DNA of 64,000 bases, taken from positions 372,001-436,000 of the forward strand of contig JANPWX010000211.1 in assembly GCA_024734555.1 (NCBI GenBank). The letters are read 5' to 3'. The position numbers were made by a program, and so were the translations under genes. The notes beneath the pieces are model-generated. The model did not search any database. It was not told where the DNA came from and saw nothing but the letters and a program-made list of their open reading frames with translations. This DNA is from Trochalopteron elliotii (Eukaryota > Chordata > Aves > Passeriformes > Leiothrichidae). Below, in pieces: positions 11,111-22,365 of this stretch; position 1 is the first letter of the stretch, and the number at the start of each line of letters is the position of its first letter.

Positions 11111-14100
11111 TATTAACCACAGTGCAACAACATTTCACATTAAATCTGAGCATGCAGGTTCTTTGGTGACAGCCACAAGCAATCTGATTAGAAGCCATTC
11201 TGACTTTACTCCAAAGCACAGAACTTTATTTTACAGACTTCTCAGGAACTTTAGGGTTTATAGGACTATCTGACAACCCAGTGATTTCAAGTCACTTAAA
11301 AATAAATCCTGTGAGTCTCCCTTGGTCTTAAATAATATCAGGATTGGAATTATGGGCTACAGTATCTGACCCCATCACCAAATCTTTCCACAAACTGATC
11401 AGGCTTCCTTTCATTTACAGTTTTTAGTATTACTTTGCCTAAATTACTACTATATTCATGCTTTTCCTCTAAGTTCTACACATCAGCCATCTGATCCTGC
11501 TTTTTTGTTTTTATGGAACTGCTTCTACACCCTGCCTCTGATATTACCCACAGCACATACCTGGAGAACAATTATTTTGCCAAAGTAAAGCAGCTAAGTC
11601 TGCTTAGTCTCCAGTTAAGCGACAGGCTTTCCACCCCCTAGTGTCATTGTAGTTTTTTTCTGTACCTGTGAGTGAATCCCTGCTGAACACAAACACCTGA
11701 AATCATTCACACTGTTTAAGATGAAGTTAAGAGAGAATTATGGCTATGCACAATGTCCAGTAGAAAAATATGGCCTGATATTTTAGGTTCACACTCACCT
11801 TGCTTACAGTGACAGGCATCTTCTGGCCAATGAATATATTTATGCCTTGCTTCTTCTTTTTCTTCCTTTTCAAATGTTTCAAATTTCCAACAGCATGTAA
11901 GAAATTTATTACTGGTCCCTAGCAGCACAGACTTGCCCTGGGCACTGTAGAATTACTGCTCACTTTTAAAAGTTCAGTTCTTAGAATTCTCCTGCTTTTC
12001 CTGTATGTTTTGATCTGCTAAATTTTTGATCAGTTTTATATGTGTACTCTCACCTAACCATGCCATTAACAAATATACTAAGCAAGATCAATCCATCTGT
12101 GAATCTCCTCTGACCCTCACTCCCCCTTTCAGCACAACCTACTGTTGTTTCACATTCAGCCCACTTAATTCTTGCCTTGTCCATGTCTTCATCATCCTGA
12201 CTATGGAGTTACCATCTGGCAGGGCCACATGGGTTGCACACTTGCTGAGGCACAAAATACATGTGTGCATCCAAGGAAGGAAAAATGACTGTCAAAGACA
12301 ACAGAATTAAGGAGAGGCTTCTTTTAGGAGTCTAATCAGTCATTATTACTGATGTGTGCTTTGAGGATTAATATCTGAAGATGTGAATATCAGACTATGA
12401 GTTTTTGGAAATGAACTACAGGACAAATTTCACTTTATATCCAGCTTTAACTGAATTTATGTCAGTACCTTTTGCTCACACATCTAGAGATGAAGACTGA
12501 AGATAAATCAAGCACATGAATGGGGATTGGGAGACATGTCTTCAGTGCCAATTTGACTTCCTTTCCATCCATATCCAGCCCTGTAAAAGAGCATTAGTGC
12601 CTGTTAGCACCTTTGTTCAATGTTCAGAGCTGTGGATTTCTAAGCATTTCCCATTCACACAGACCTTGCCTCAGTTACAAGCTCTGCTCATATACAACTT
12701 CAGTGTTACTCCCACAACCTGGACGACAACAGGAAGCATTCAAGGCAGCAAACACACAGCAAGAAGGAAAGTGAAGCTAAATTGCACGTACTTCCAGAGT
12801 TAAAAAATACACACCTGTGGGGTCCATTAGCCATAGATGCCTCTGAGTACCAAATTCCATGACCATGTGAAGTGAGGAGGGCTTGTGCCTGTTTTCTCAC
12901 CCCATCAGACAGTGTGTGGTACAAGATGCAGTAAGCTGCTATCAGTGAAATACAGCGTACCAATTATTGTAACAGCAGAGGATTTCTTGTAAGGAAGGTT
13001 CCTTGTGTCTTCCTTTCAATGCTGTGCAGTGTTCCCTGCTCTGTGTAAGAAATGTTGTGTGCCATTTCTGTCTCTAGAACAGCCAGAGACTGGTACTAGA
13101 GGCTACATAGGAAGAAAATGAAGTGCTGTGTTGGTGCTGCCAGAGCTGTCCATTTCCCCTACAGAGCACATCTGAGCACCCTCCTGGCAAGGCAGGGAAG
13201 AAAAACAAGACTATCCTTGCTAGTAAGCTTCTCACACTCCTTGGAACACCAGTTCCAGGTTCCATTACACCAGAAGTAACAGAAAATCATGACTCTGCAC
13301 ACTCCCAGCAGCAGCAGATTGACAACCTGTGCTACTTGGGCACAGTTTAGAACAGAGAGTGCTGAACACCTGAACCCCGAAAAACATTTTTCAGGTTTTT
13401 GTAAATTATCACTTGATTTTACCATAGCTCTACCAAACCTTTCCAAAAGCAATCTGCTAAGAACCATTGCTCCACTATTCTGTGCTCCTCTGTTAGGTTT
13501 TGCAGTGTAGGTTACAGGAGGGGTAGCAGCCACACAGACAGAACTGAGGGAATACAGCCTCTCTCAGGCTGAATCCTGAGATGCCAACAAAGGACAAGGC
13601 CTTAGGAAGTGTGCTTGGTAAAACCCCTTGTTTTCACATGCAGTGCTGAATTATTTGTTAAGCTCCCACAACAAACACAAAAGACAAAAGGAAATAACCA
13701 CAGGGCAAACATCCACCTACTATTTTTGAGATGGAAAGAAATTAGGTACCTTTTATATTAAGATCTTTTGTTTCATGAAATAATTCTCTTGTTCTAGTTA
13801 AACAATTCACACCTGGCTAGGGCTCATTCTCATTGTTCCCAATGCTTTAGAGTGCTCACAGAGTAGAGAGAAACCACACTGCTTATGTTTCATTTCACCC
13901 CCTCTCCGATGCATGTTGTGAATGACTAAAAGTCAAACACACCCCTATTGGGATTAGAAATGATAAATTATTATAATCCTCCTACTGCTGGGCAGAATGG
14001 TTAGCAAGAGTATAAATGAAAGGCTGGTACTTTAGCACAACAAGCCACTGTGAACAGAAAAGGGATGAAGAGTTGTGGACACAGAGTTATGAAGGAAAAC

Positions 14101-15281
14101 GTGCCATGATTGATAGTCATGCTGTGAAGAAAGGAGTAAAAAGCCACATGACACCTGGAAGAAATGCCTGTGCTTTGAAGGACTTAGAGAGCAGTGCATG
14201 GTTCCCTTTATCAGCAAAATTTGCCAAGCAATAGGAGGAAAGTGTAAAGGGAGAAAAGCAGCCACTAAGTTATAGTTCCAATAGGCATTACACCACATGA
14301 ACAACAATTTATTTATAACAATTGCAGTATTTTTGTTATTTTACTTCTTTCTGCTACTGACACACAATAGACATGTGTCATCTATGTGTGACATTTCACT
14401 AATGCCAGAGTGTTTTCTCAGCTCCATGTGCTCAATGAATCATTTTAAAATTTGAAGGGAAGGTTTATTCTCAGGAACTAGAAATGATTCCCCAGTTTTC
14501 TCTGGGAGAAGCAGGGGGCATGCAATCACCCTTGCACAATCTCTAACCATTCTTGATCTGAAGAGCAATGTGCTCCTAAAGTTTTTTTTTTTCCTTAAAT
14601 CCTTTCTGGAGCCTGCACTCAACATGCAGATACTCCACACCCTTAAGTCTGCTCACTTAGCACAGCGAAACCACAGGGTCATTTGGTCTGCTCCTGGAGA
14701 AATACTTCCCTCTCAAGTCCTTTTGAAAAGCCTGGAAATGTCCTGGGCTGGCAACACCACACCTTTGGGGTTCTGCTGCTGCTGCTGGTGCAGTACAAAC
14801 CCTGTGAGTGTTTTCAAGGAGAAAAAGGAACTGGAATAGCCCATGCTATGGTTGCCTCTGTAGAGTACTTCAAAATAAAAACCTGCAGAAATGGCAACTG
14901 AAATCTCACTATTTATTTCACTGCTGAACTGAGGCAGATTTAGAAACCATTTGTACACTGTCAAGCAGATGCCAACATTCATGCTCAGAAGGGTTTCTTT
15001 TGCATGGGCTGAAAAGTTAGTTCTTCCATTTTCATGAAAGTTTAGCCTCTGGAGAAGTGGATGCCAGCAACAGAAGTCTCCCAGGAAACTAATGTGCAGG
15101 CAGCCTTCTCATTTTTTCCAGAGCAGAAGGATTTTGCACACCTGTCAGCGATGAACTGTGCTTACTACCTGTCTTCCAGGGGGTTTGTAGTTTGAAGCCT
15201 GTTATACTCAGCTGAGTACATGTGACACTGATGCTCTAAAGCTCTAAAGCTGTAAGTGGAGCTTCTTGACATCTATTTCAG

Positions 15282-15435
15282 TGTTTCCTCCTTTGCTGAG
15301 CGTGGATCCTACATCAGTTTTCACAGCTCCAAGCCTCTCAAAGGTCGACAAGAGTGTTTGCTGTCTCTGATGTGTGAGGTGGCCCCAGCTGATGTGAGAG
15401 CTGACATTCCTCAGTGCCATCCCCTCCTGCCTCAG
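15282..15435 (+). other. Candidate internal exon
   Basis: The acceptor CTTGACATCTATTTCAG (ending 15281) and consensus donor CTCAG/GTAAGA (GT at 15436-15437) flank 154 nt that stay open in one frame: 51 codons after a one-base split codon, starting VSSFAERGSYISFHSS. CpG occurs in GAGCGTGGATCC and GGTCGACAAG, which is slightly unusual for this CpG-poor region. No family is recognised, and the exon would need a partner. Confidence 0.28.
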
Positions 15436-17143
15436 GTAAGAGATCAAACCACCAAACCTATTCCTACTTATGCTGTTCACTGTACCCAACAGCAATCAGG
15501 GCAGCTTTTTCTTCTTGCTCATGTCAAGAATTTGTCCACCAGAGAGAAACTCAGCAGCAGCCAGCCCTGCTGATGACATGCAACTCTTATATTGCCCCTG
15601 TGCAGACCCATGTTTTGCTGTGGTCCCTACATAGGGGTTTGGCTGAACAATTTCATTCATTTTTTAAGAAGCCTGAATCAGAAAGATGCTTCCACAGTTG
15701 CGAATTCAAAAACCTTTACAGAAGTAGGAAAAATGTTTCAGCACTATGAACTTCAGCTAGAGGCTAAATGAATGTTCAATGAATGAATTTTGGTTCTGTG
15801 GTCCTGCCTTTCCTCTGGATTACATGGATTACTAGCCCTTGAAACAATTTATCAGATAAGACTTCAAAGGGGATTAATTGTACTCACAGATTATTTCAGA
15901 CACCTCATATTCCAGTGCACCAACTATATGTAGTTTGGAAAACAGATATTGTTGGCCTTGATAATTAAATGTCGCAAAATCTGTTTTATTTTCAAATTTT
16001 CAAATTTAATGAGGCAATAAGTCATAAAGTGGACTGGACAGTTTCCTCTTTGCTCCTCCTTCCCAAATGTCAGCTGTGTTTAGCAGCCATTCCTGAGACA
16101 AAAATACTGTGAGAATCCAGTGTAAATAATACACTCCAGATCCGTGCAGACCAGGCAAAAGAGAGCAAATATCTGGCAGAGACAGAAGTGACAACTGCTC
16201 AGTTTCATTGCAGAAGAAATACTACCCTGTGCCTTACAGGTAATAGCCTCAGCTAAAGGTTTGCTGTCAGCTCAGCCCAGAACAACATCTCAAATCATTA
16301 AGTGCTAGACCTGACAGGCAATGAGAAATCAGCTAGACAGGGCCTAATGTGATGAATGAATTTATTGTGTGTTCTGTGTTTTAATTTTTTTCTGTGTGAA
16401 CTTTAATTCTAGAAATAGTTTAATTAAAAGATAATCAAGTAAAATATGAGACATTCCTATGCTGGAATAATGAAGTCACATGAGGCTAATGTGCATCACA
16501 AAGTACATATGAAGGGTAACAGGATGCAGTTCTAATAACTGCTTCAGAGTGCTGTGAGGGAAATAAGCAAAAGCAGGAACACCCATGTTTTCAATTCATC
16601 TCAACAATGGGTCCAGAAATGGTTCTTAAAAAGCGAAGACCAGTCAGTGGCCTGCTGAATCCTTATTATCTCCTTTGCAAGCACCATCCCCACGGGGACC
16701 AAATCTGAAGACATTGTATGTCAACTGAAAAAACTGAAGATTTCTTTCCTATGGGAAATTCTGGTATTTTGTGAGAGCTTTGTTCCAAATTAGAGCAACA
16801 AGAAGAAATTTAGAAATATCCAGAATTAAGTACACTGGAAGAAAAAAAATAGTAGAGAAGAAAACAGGGATTTTGGGTTTTTTTATTCCTGAATGAAACA
16901 GGACAGTTGATTGCTCCCAGCTCTGGAGGATTTTCTGTTTTCTTACTCTGAGGGACTTCACAAGTCCTTCAAGTCATCAGTGGGATCCTACACAGAGAAG
17001 GAGAAACCCTTGAACATTTTAAGGGTCTCTGCCAAGGAGATTACAGTGAGCCACCTCACACTGAAGCCAGGGGGCCCAAAGCTTCTCCTTTCCACACCCC
17101 ATACCTGAGAACCCACAAGGCCTGAGGATCCCAAAGCTCTCAG

Positions 17144-17232
17144 ACCACACACAGAGCCTGCACTTGAACTGAGTCCCTCAGCTTCCCACCATCAACAAGG
17201 CAGCAAGAAACCACACAGGTCTCTACTAGAAA
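17144..17232 (+). repeat. Unknown interspersed repeat, copy 1
   Basis: Shares with 18705-18795 an ordered set of blocks: ACACA-CAGAGCCTGCACTT, GAACTGAGTCCCT, CCACCATCAACAAGGC and AGCAAGAAACCA. Divergence is substantial. It is not CR1 or one of the LTRs here, so it is an unnamed family or an old local duplication. Confidence 0.55.
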
Positions 17233-18704
17233 CTCACGAATGTGTCAGCAATAGGTTGTCAAACAGCCAGGTTTCCTCAAACATTTTGGTTTTGACATAA
17301 GTGACATTTTCCAGCAGACTGTCTCTTCTGGGGGGAAAAAACCCCCCATGCTTGGAAAGTTCCCATCCAACTGTACTTGTGATACACACCTACAGAAATA
17401 GCACTGCATTTAAAGCCATTTCAAGCTGGATTTATATGAACCTTACAAAAAAAAGAAGTCCAAAGGCATGTGCTGAGTGTCTAATAGCACCAATATCCTC
17501 GTGGGGAACAGCCCCTCAGAGTGTGGCCTATCCATGTAACATTCTGTACATCACAATCTGTCCACGTCTGCCTCTTAGTCACCGAAATAACACCTTGATA
17601 TTTCATTTTTGTGACTGCTAATTAGAACATACTACCTTCCTTTGTGGCAGCATTCTCATGCACAGCTTGACATTACAGCGCACACAGATTGCCCAGAGAA
17701 ATGCAAGCTTTTCCTTTTTTGTTGGGTGTGATAATTGATCTGAACTTGCTTGCATTAATTTCCCTCAAGATGTTTCAGATTAAATGAATGAATCTCAGAG
17801 CTGCAGTAGAGTATTAAAAGGATAATGCTCACCACAAGAGACCCAGTACTCCTCAATCCACAATCACTTTTACATACTTTTTACCTGCTCTTCAAAATAC
17901 GATATCTCCTCACTGAATGTCAGCAGATTGTGGAGTTCTGCTGAGTTTAGAGGTGCTCTGACATATTTTGCTCAGGCAGACTGCACACCGAGAGGTACTG
18001 CTAAGGTTAATGACCTAATGATAACAGCTGAAGCACCTCTGCAGGCAGAAGTTCACTAACATTTACTGAAATGATGATGAACTCTGCTCTCTTCCAGTTT
18101 TATGCATCCCTGCACCCTAGGAAGGTGCAATCTTCTCGCAGAATTGCAACTTGTCATTTAGCAGCAGTGTCTTTACACCTAACCATGGCTAGGACAACCC
18201 TTTGGCATCTTTAGGAGGTGAAATCACTGTCTTAGTTACACTAAAATGATTTCTAAAAATATAGGATGGAACTATCAATTATAACCACTGAAGCAAAGGT
18301 CATGAAACAGCAATTGCCACAGGTCAGCAGCATGGAAGAGTTTGCCAGCATTTGAACAGAGGAGATAGTGGCATTAAAGTGAAGTCACCAGCAGCAGGTA
18401 CAATACCTGTAGCTCTCACCAAAGAATCAGAATTATGCTCTTTGACATGGATGCTCCTCCCTGCTCAGCTGGGCCCTTGGGGAGCAGATCAGTCTTACAA
18501 ATGGCCCTCTGGCCTCTGCTCTTTAATCTCTCATCTGACCTGGTACCTGGTACAGGCCCAGCTTCCATCCCTCAGCAGAATCCCTCTCCAGGTCCAGAAT
18601 GGATCCCACAGAACAGATCACCTTCTCCAGCTCCCTGCTCAAAGCACCTCATTGCTCAGGGCCTTCTCTGGTGAACTGAATGTCCCAAACATCTCAACAG
18701 CCCC

Positions 18705-18795
18705 CACACAGCACCTGCACTTCAACTGTGAGTCCCTGAGTCCCCCAGGACCAGCAAGGCAGCAAGAAACCAGATGGTCACTCTCCATTAGGATA
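18705..18795 (+). repeat. Unknown interspersed repeat, copy 2
   Basis: Counterpart of 17144-17232: CACACAGCACCTGCACTT, AACTGTGAGTCCCTGAG, AGGACCAGCAAGGC and AGCAAGAAACCA in the same order. The homology may extend leftward through C-rich sequence (18430-18700 against 17000-17140), but it becomes too weak to trust by eye. Confidence 0.55.
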
Positions 18796-20766
18796 CAAGC
18801 AACCCCCTGTGGTTCCCTCCAGAATGGGAACTTTAAGTTTGCAAATTTTGTATTCATATTAAAATGAATAGTTAATAATAACCTCCTTATTCTGGGCCTG
18901 GACCCAAAGTCATTTCTCAGAAGCTACACAAGAAGCAAACAAAACAGTCAAAATAAGGATTTTACCAAACTTCACTAATTAAACTACCCATTAACCAGGC
19001 AGTTAGTGTTGGGCTACACCAGAGACAGAAAGGAAGACCAGAAAAGTGACAGGGCACATCAAATGAGAGACTGCAGAGAACACCTAGTCACTGCTTTAAA
19101 TGTATGTATTAGATGGTATTTTATGGAGCAGGAAAGGAAAGTGTTTCCTCACCAGCAGTAAAGAAGCAGTCAAATCAGATAGCAGGAATTACAGGCACAC
19201 AGGCATTCCTAAACTGACTTTCCCTGTTTGTGTGCCAGAAATAAGGGGGGGGGGAAGTATCTTGCACATATGTTGCCTCCCTGCCTACAGTTCCAGTGAA
19301 ATGAAAAGTCATGCTGTAGCCACATTTTCCTGGGAGTGATGACTTCAGCCCATTCTTCCTACACATACATGCACATACAGAAGTCACCACAGCTCCCCAG
19401 TTGTGGGCACTGAATGATGCCATTGTTGTGTTTAACCATCAGTTCCACACAGGACCACTCTGACCTGATGGTGCATCCCTCTTACCTGCATTTCAGTGGC
19501 TCACCTGGGGAATTTCATGGGGGAAGACAGCACCTCCTTCAAAGAGTATCTGCACAACACAGGGCTGGGAAGAGACCACCACTGGATCCTACTGAAACTG
19601 CAGGAGCACCACTCTTCACACACCAAGCAGAGCAAAACCAGGGTCAGGTATAGAGCCAATACACACACTCTTGCTAAGGGCACCATCAGACCAGCACCTG
19701 CCTCTAGCACTCAGTGTGTGCAGGCTCCACCTCTCATCCTGTCCCTCTGCTCTAGCAGCAGAAACAAAAGGAACATCCATGAGATGATGAGAAGAGGGAA
19801 CTGATAGAGCTTAGGAACTCTCCCAAACAGCTTTAAAGTGCTGCCTGTGTTTTAACTTCCCTGTCCTCTCTTCTGAAGGGAGAATCACTATGGCCACAAA
19901 ATCAGCACCTGTGTGTGTGGGTTGAGGGAACTTCGAGTGAGAGAAACAGATTGCTCTTTAAAGCTCTTTTACATAACATGGCCACAGAATCCCTCAATGG
20001 CTCTTAAAAACACTTCAACCAGAAGAACACATCGGATGACTGAGCAGCACAGGGGGAACAAAGCACAGCTCCATTCTCAGCCTGACGTCTGTGGAACTTT
20101 AGAGATAGAAGTGGGATGGGAAACTCTGGTGCCTGTGCTGTGCAGGAAATTAATCAGGACTCCTTGGGAAGCACTCCATTAAGGAATCAAGAGTATCCAG
20201 CACCTTCCCATCCTTCAGTGAGTGTGGGCCAGGATGGACAGCTGATTTTGGAACACAGAAGGTGAGAGAATGGGAATTTCTGCAACTGATTTTTTTTTTA
20301 TGGGGTTGACACAAGAGGCAGCCTCTAGAGCATACTAGCATTAAAAAAATACTGTCCATGTTGACATAACAAGGTAATGTTGAACTACTTTTTCAAGGCT
20401 TTTTTTTTTAAAAAAAAGTATATGATGTATTGGGGGAACCACACAAAGAATGCTTTAGCAACCATAGCAACAAAAAAGCTGGCATTTAAAGGCTATTTGG
20501 ATTTTCCCCTTTGTCTTTAAGAAAAGCTTGAATCCTTTAATAGAAAAATGGTATGTCCAGAAAACCATTTAAATAGTTCTTGAGTAAATATCTTCTGCTT
20601 ATAATGGAGCTCTCCCCTGTGGTTCCTTGCCCACAAGGAACCTGAAATAAGCAAATTCACCTGTAGGTCACCCCCTGCAAGGATACAATTATCTGATTTC
20701 TTAAAACATGAGCGAGTTGCTATTTTCAGTGAAGTACTGGATTTCCTGCTCTCTTCTGCTTTTCAG

Positions 20767-21018
20767 GACAAGCTCCCTACCAGTGCTAAGTTCAATCTGT
20801 TGGCTAAGCAGAGAGCAGGGTTGAAAAAACAAAGAACATGGCTGGAAAAACCCATTTCAAGGAACTGAAAATAGACTGCACTATCAAATCAGAACAAGAT
20901 TAAAATTGCTCCATTTGAAGTCCTGGAAAAACGTAATTTAGCTCCAGGGTGAGCATCAATAAAAGCACTCCACTATGATTTCACACCTTATGTCAAAGCT
21001 TTACTATTCTTGCTGCAG
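20767..21018 (+). other. Candidate non-coding exon with near-consensus splice sites
   Basis: TTTCCTGCTCTCTTCTGCTTTTCAG is an excellent acceptor (described here by position: it ends at 20766). CTGCAG/GTAAGT at 21013-21024 is a perfect consensus donor. The 252 nt between them have stops in all three frames, so an exon here would be non-coding, or would end a protein 33 codons in (frame 0). A long non-coding RNA exon is the simplest reading. Confidence 0.28.
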
Positions 21019-21969
21019 GTAAGTTAGAAGGAGGAATTTATTGCCTTTTCCCACTGACAAATATGTAACTTGTGTGAGTTGTGAGGGTGTGTTAGCCTTG
21101 GAAAAACAAAGCACCTAAAACCTGGAAACCAACACGTTCCCCAAAAGTCACCCGTGCCAGGTCCCTCTGCTGTCCAAGCGTTTTCCAGTCAGAGCTGCAG
21201 CCAGCAGAGGCCTGGGAGGAGCACAGGCTCTGTTTACCCAGGTGGGACAGGCTCTCTTGCACCACTTCAGGAAGGAACTGGCACATTCATTAGCTGCTCT
21301 TTTGGGAGTTGCAGATGGCATCCTTCCAGCAAAACACGGTTTTCAAGTCCTGACATGAAAACCCTGGAGATGAAATATATACACAGCACACACCTAGTGT
21401 CAATAGCTCTGCTTCAACTGGCCCCAGTGTCCCTCCTTCCAGGAACAGACACTGATCCCACAGGGCACCACATCAGGCACAAAACCAGCTCACTGTCCCT
21501 CTGCAATGGACATACAGGCATACATAGAGACAAGCAGGAAAAAAACCCAAACAATTCCCACTATGACAAAACAGGTCATTATTTTTCATTTAATAACAAA
21601 ATACTTTGCAGATGGTGCTGCCATCACCTGTGGAGATGATATCAAAGAGAGCAAAGCATTCTCCTCACTGTGGACAGCATGAACTGATCACCACGGGATG
21701 GCTGGGAACTTCCCTTTCTCAGAACACACCACCTACTCCAGCCTCATCTCCAGCACCATTTCAATTACATGTCTGTGCTGCAGGGCTGGCAACAGAGCCA
21801 ATGCACTGGGGAGGAGATGAGACATTTCTGGGGTAGCACAGCTCTCATTAAAACACCAGATGCCTTGCTCACTGTGAGAGAAAAGCTGCGTCATTTGGCT
21901 GCTTTAACTTAATCTCTGTGTGAGACGATGGCAAGAAATATGCTCTCAACTCAGCTTGACTTTGGATCT

Positions 21970-22365
21970 TCATAGAGTCTCATAATCACTGGGGTTGGAA
22001 AAGACCTTTAAGATCATCCAGCCCAGCCAGTAACTCAGCACTGCCAAGCCCACCCCTAAACTGTGTCCCCAAGTACCACAGCTATGTGTCCTTTAAACCC
22101 CTCCAGGGATGGTTACTCCACCACTGCCCTGGCAATCTGTTCCAATGCCTGAACACCCTCTCAGTGAAGAAATTTTTTCCCAGTATCCAATCTAAACCTC
22201 CCTTGGGGCAACCTGAGGCCATTTCCTCTTGTCCTGTTACTTAGGAGCAGAGATCAAACCCCACTTTGTTACAACCTATTTTCAGGTAGTTGTAGGGAGC
22301 ACTAAGGTCCCACTAAGCCTCATTTTCTCCAGGCTGAAGAACCCCATCATCCTGGCAGTACTCAA
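21970..22365 (-). mobile_element. CR1: CR1 LINE 3' portion, minus orientation
   Basis: Starts on the left with the CR1 3' end (CATAGAGTCTCATAATCACT, GGTTGGAAAAGACCTTTAAG, ATCATCCAGCCCAGCC). It continues through CTGCCAAGCCCACCCCTAAA, the CCTCCAGGGATGG block and TCCTCTTGTCCTGTTACTTA, and ends near TTCTCCAGGCTGAAGAACCC. About 400 bp, 5'-truncated, with no coding capacity. One of the better preserved CR1 copies in the window. Confidence 0.93.

Larger units (their letters stand above)
10509..16990. other. Intergenic stretch, no supported gene
   Basis: Apart from the ancient repeat at 11.04 kb and the exon candidate at 15.28 kb, I see only background DNA. The segment 13120-13530 is open in several frames on both strands but lacks splice context and known motifs. 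A (CTG)5 run lies at 14773-14787. Confidence 0.45.
17233..21969. other. Intergenic stretch with C-rich segments and homopolymers
   Basis: Holds repeat copy 2 (18.7 kb) and the splice-flanked segment at 20.77 kb. Other structure: a G10 homopolymer (19245-19254), and a T-tract running into an A-tract (about 20399-20418) that forms a self-complementary stretch. No coding gene seen. Confidence 0.45.

Noticed and set aside
11799..11912. Minus-strand segment ending at a strong donor (AAG/GTGAGTGT) with a Cys-containing peptide
   Set aside because: The only available acceptor (CTAGGGACCAG) has a poor pyrimidine tract, and the peptide matches nothing I know.
13123..13533. Overlapping frames of 73-124 codons on both strands
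   Set aside because: Open in several frames at once, no splice sites in place, no recognisable domain or repeat; most likely low stop density.
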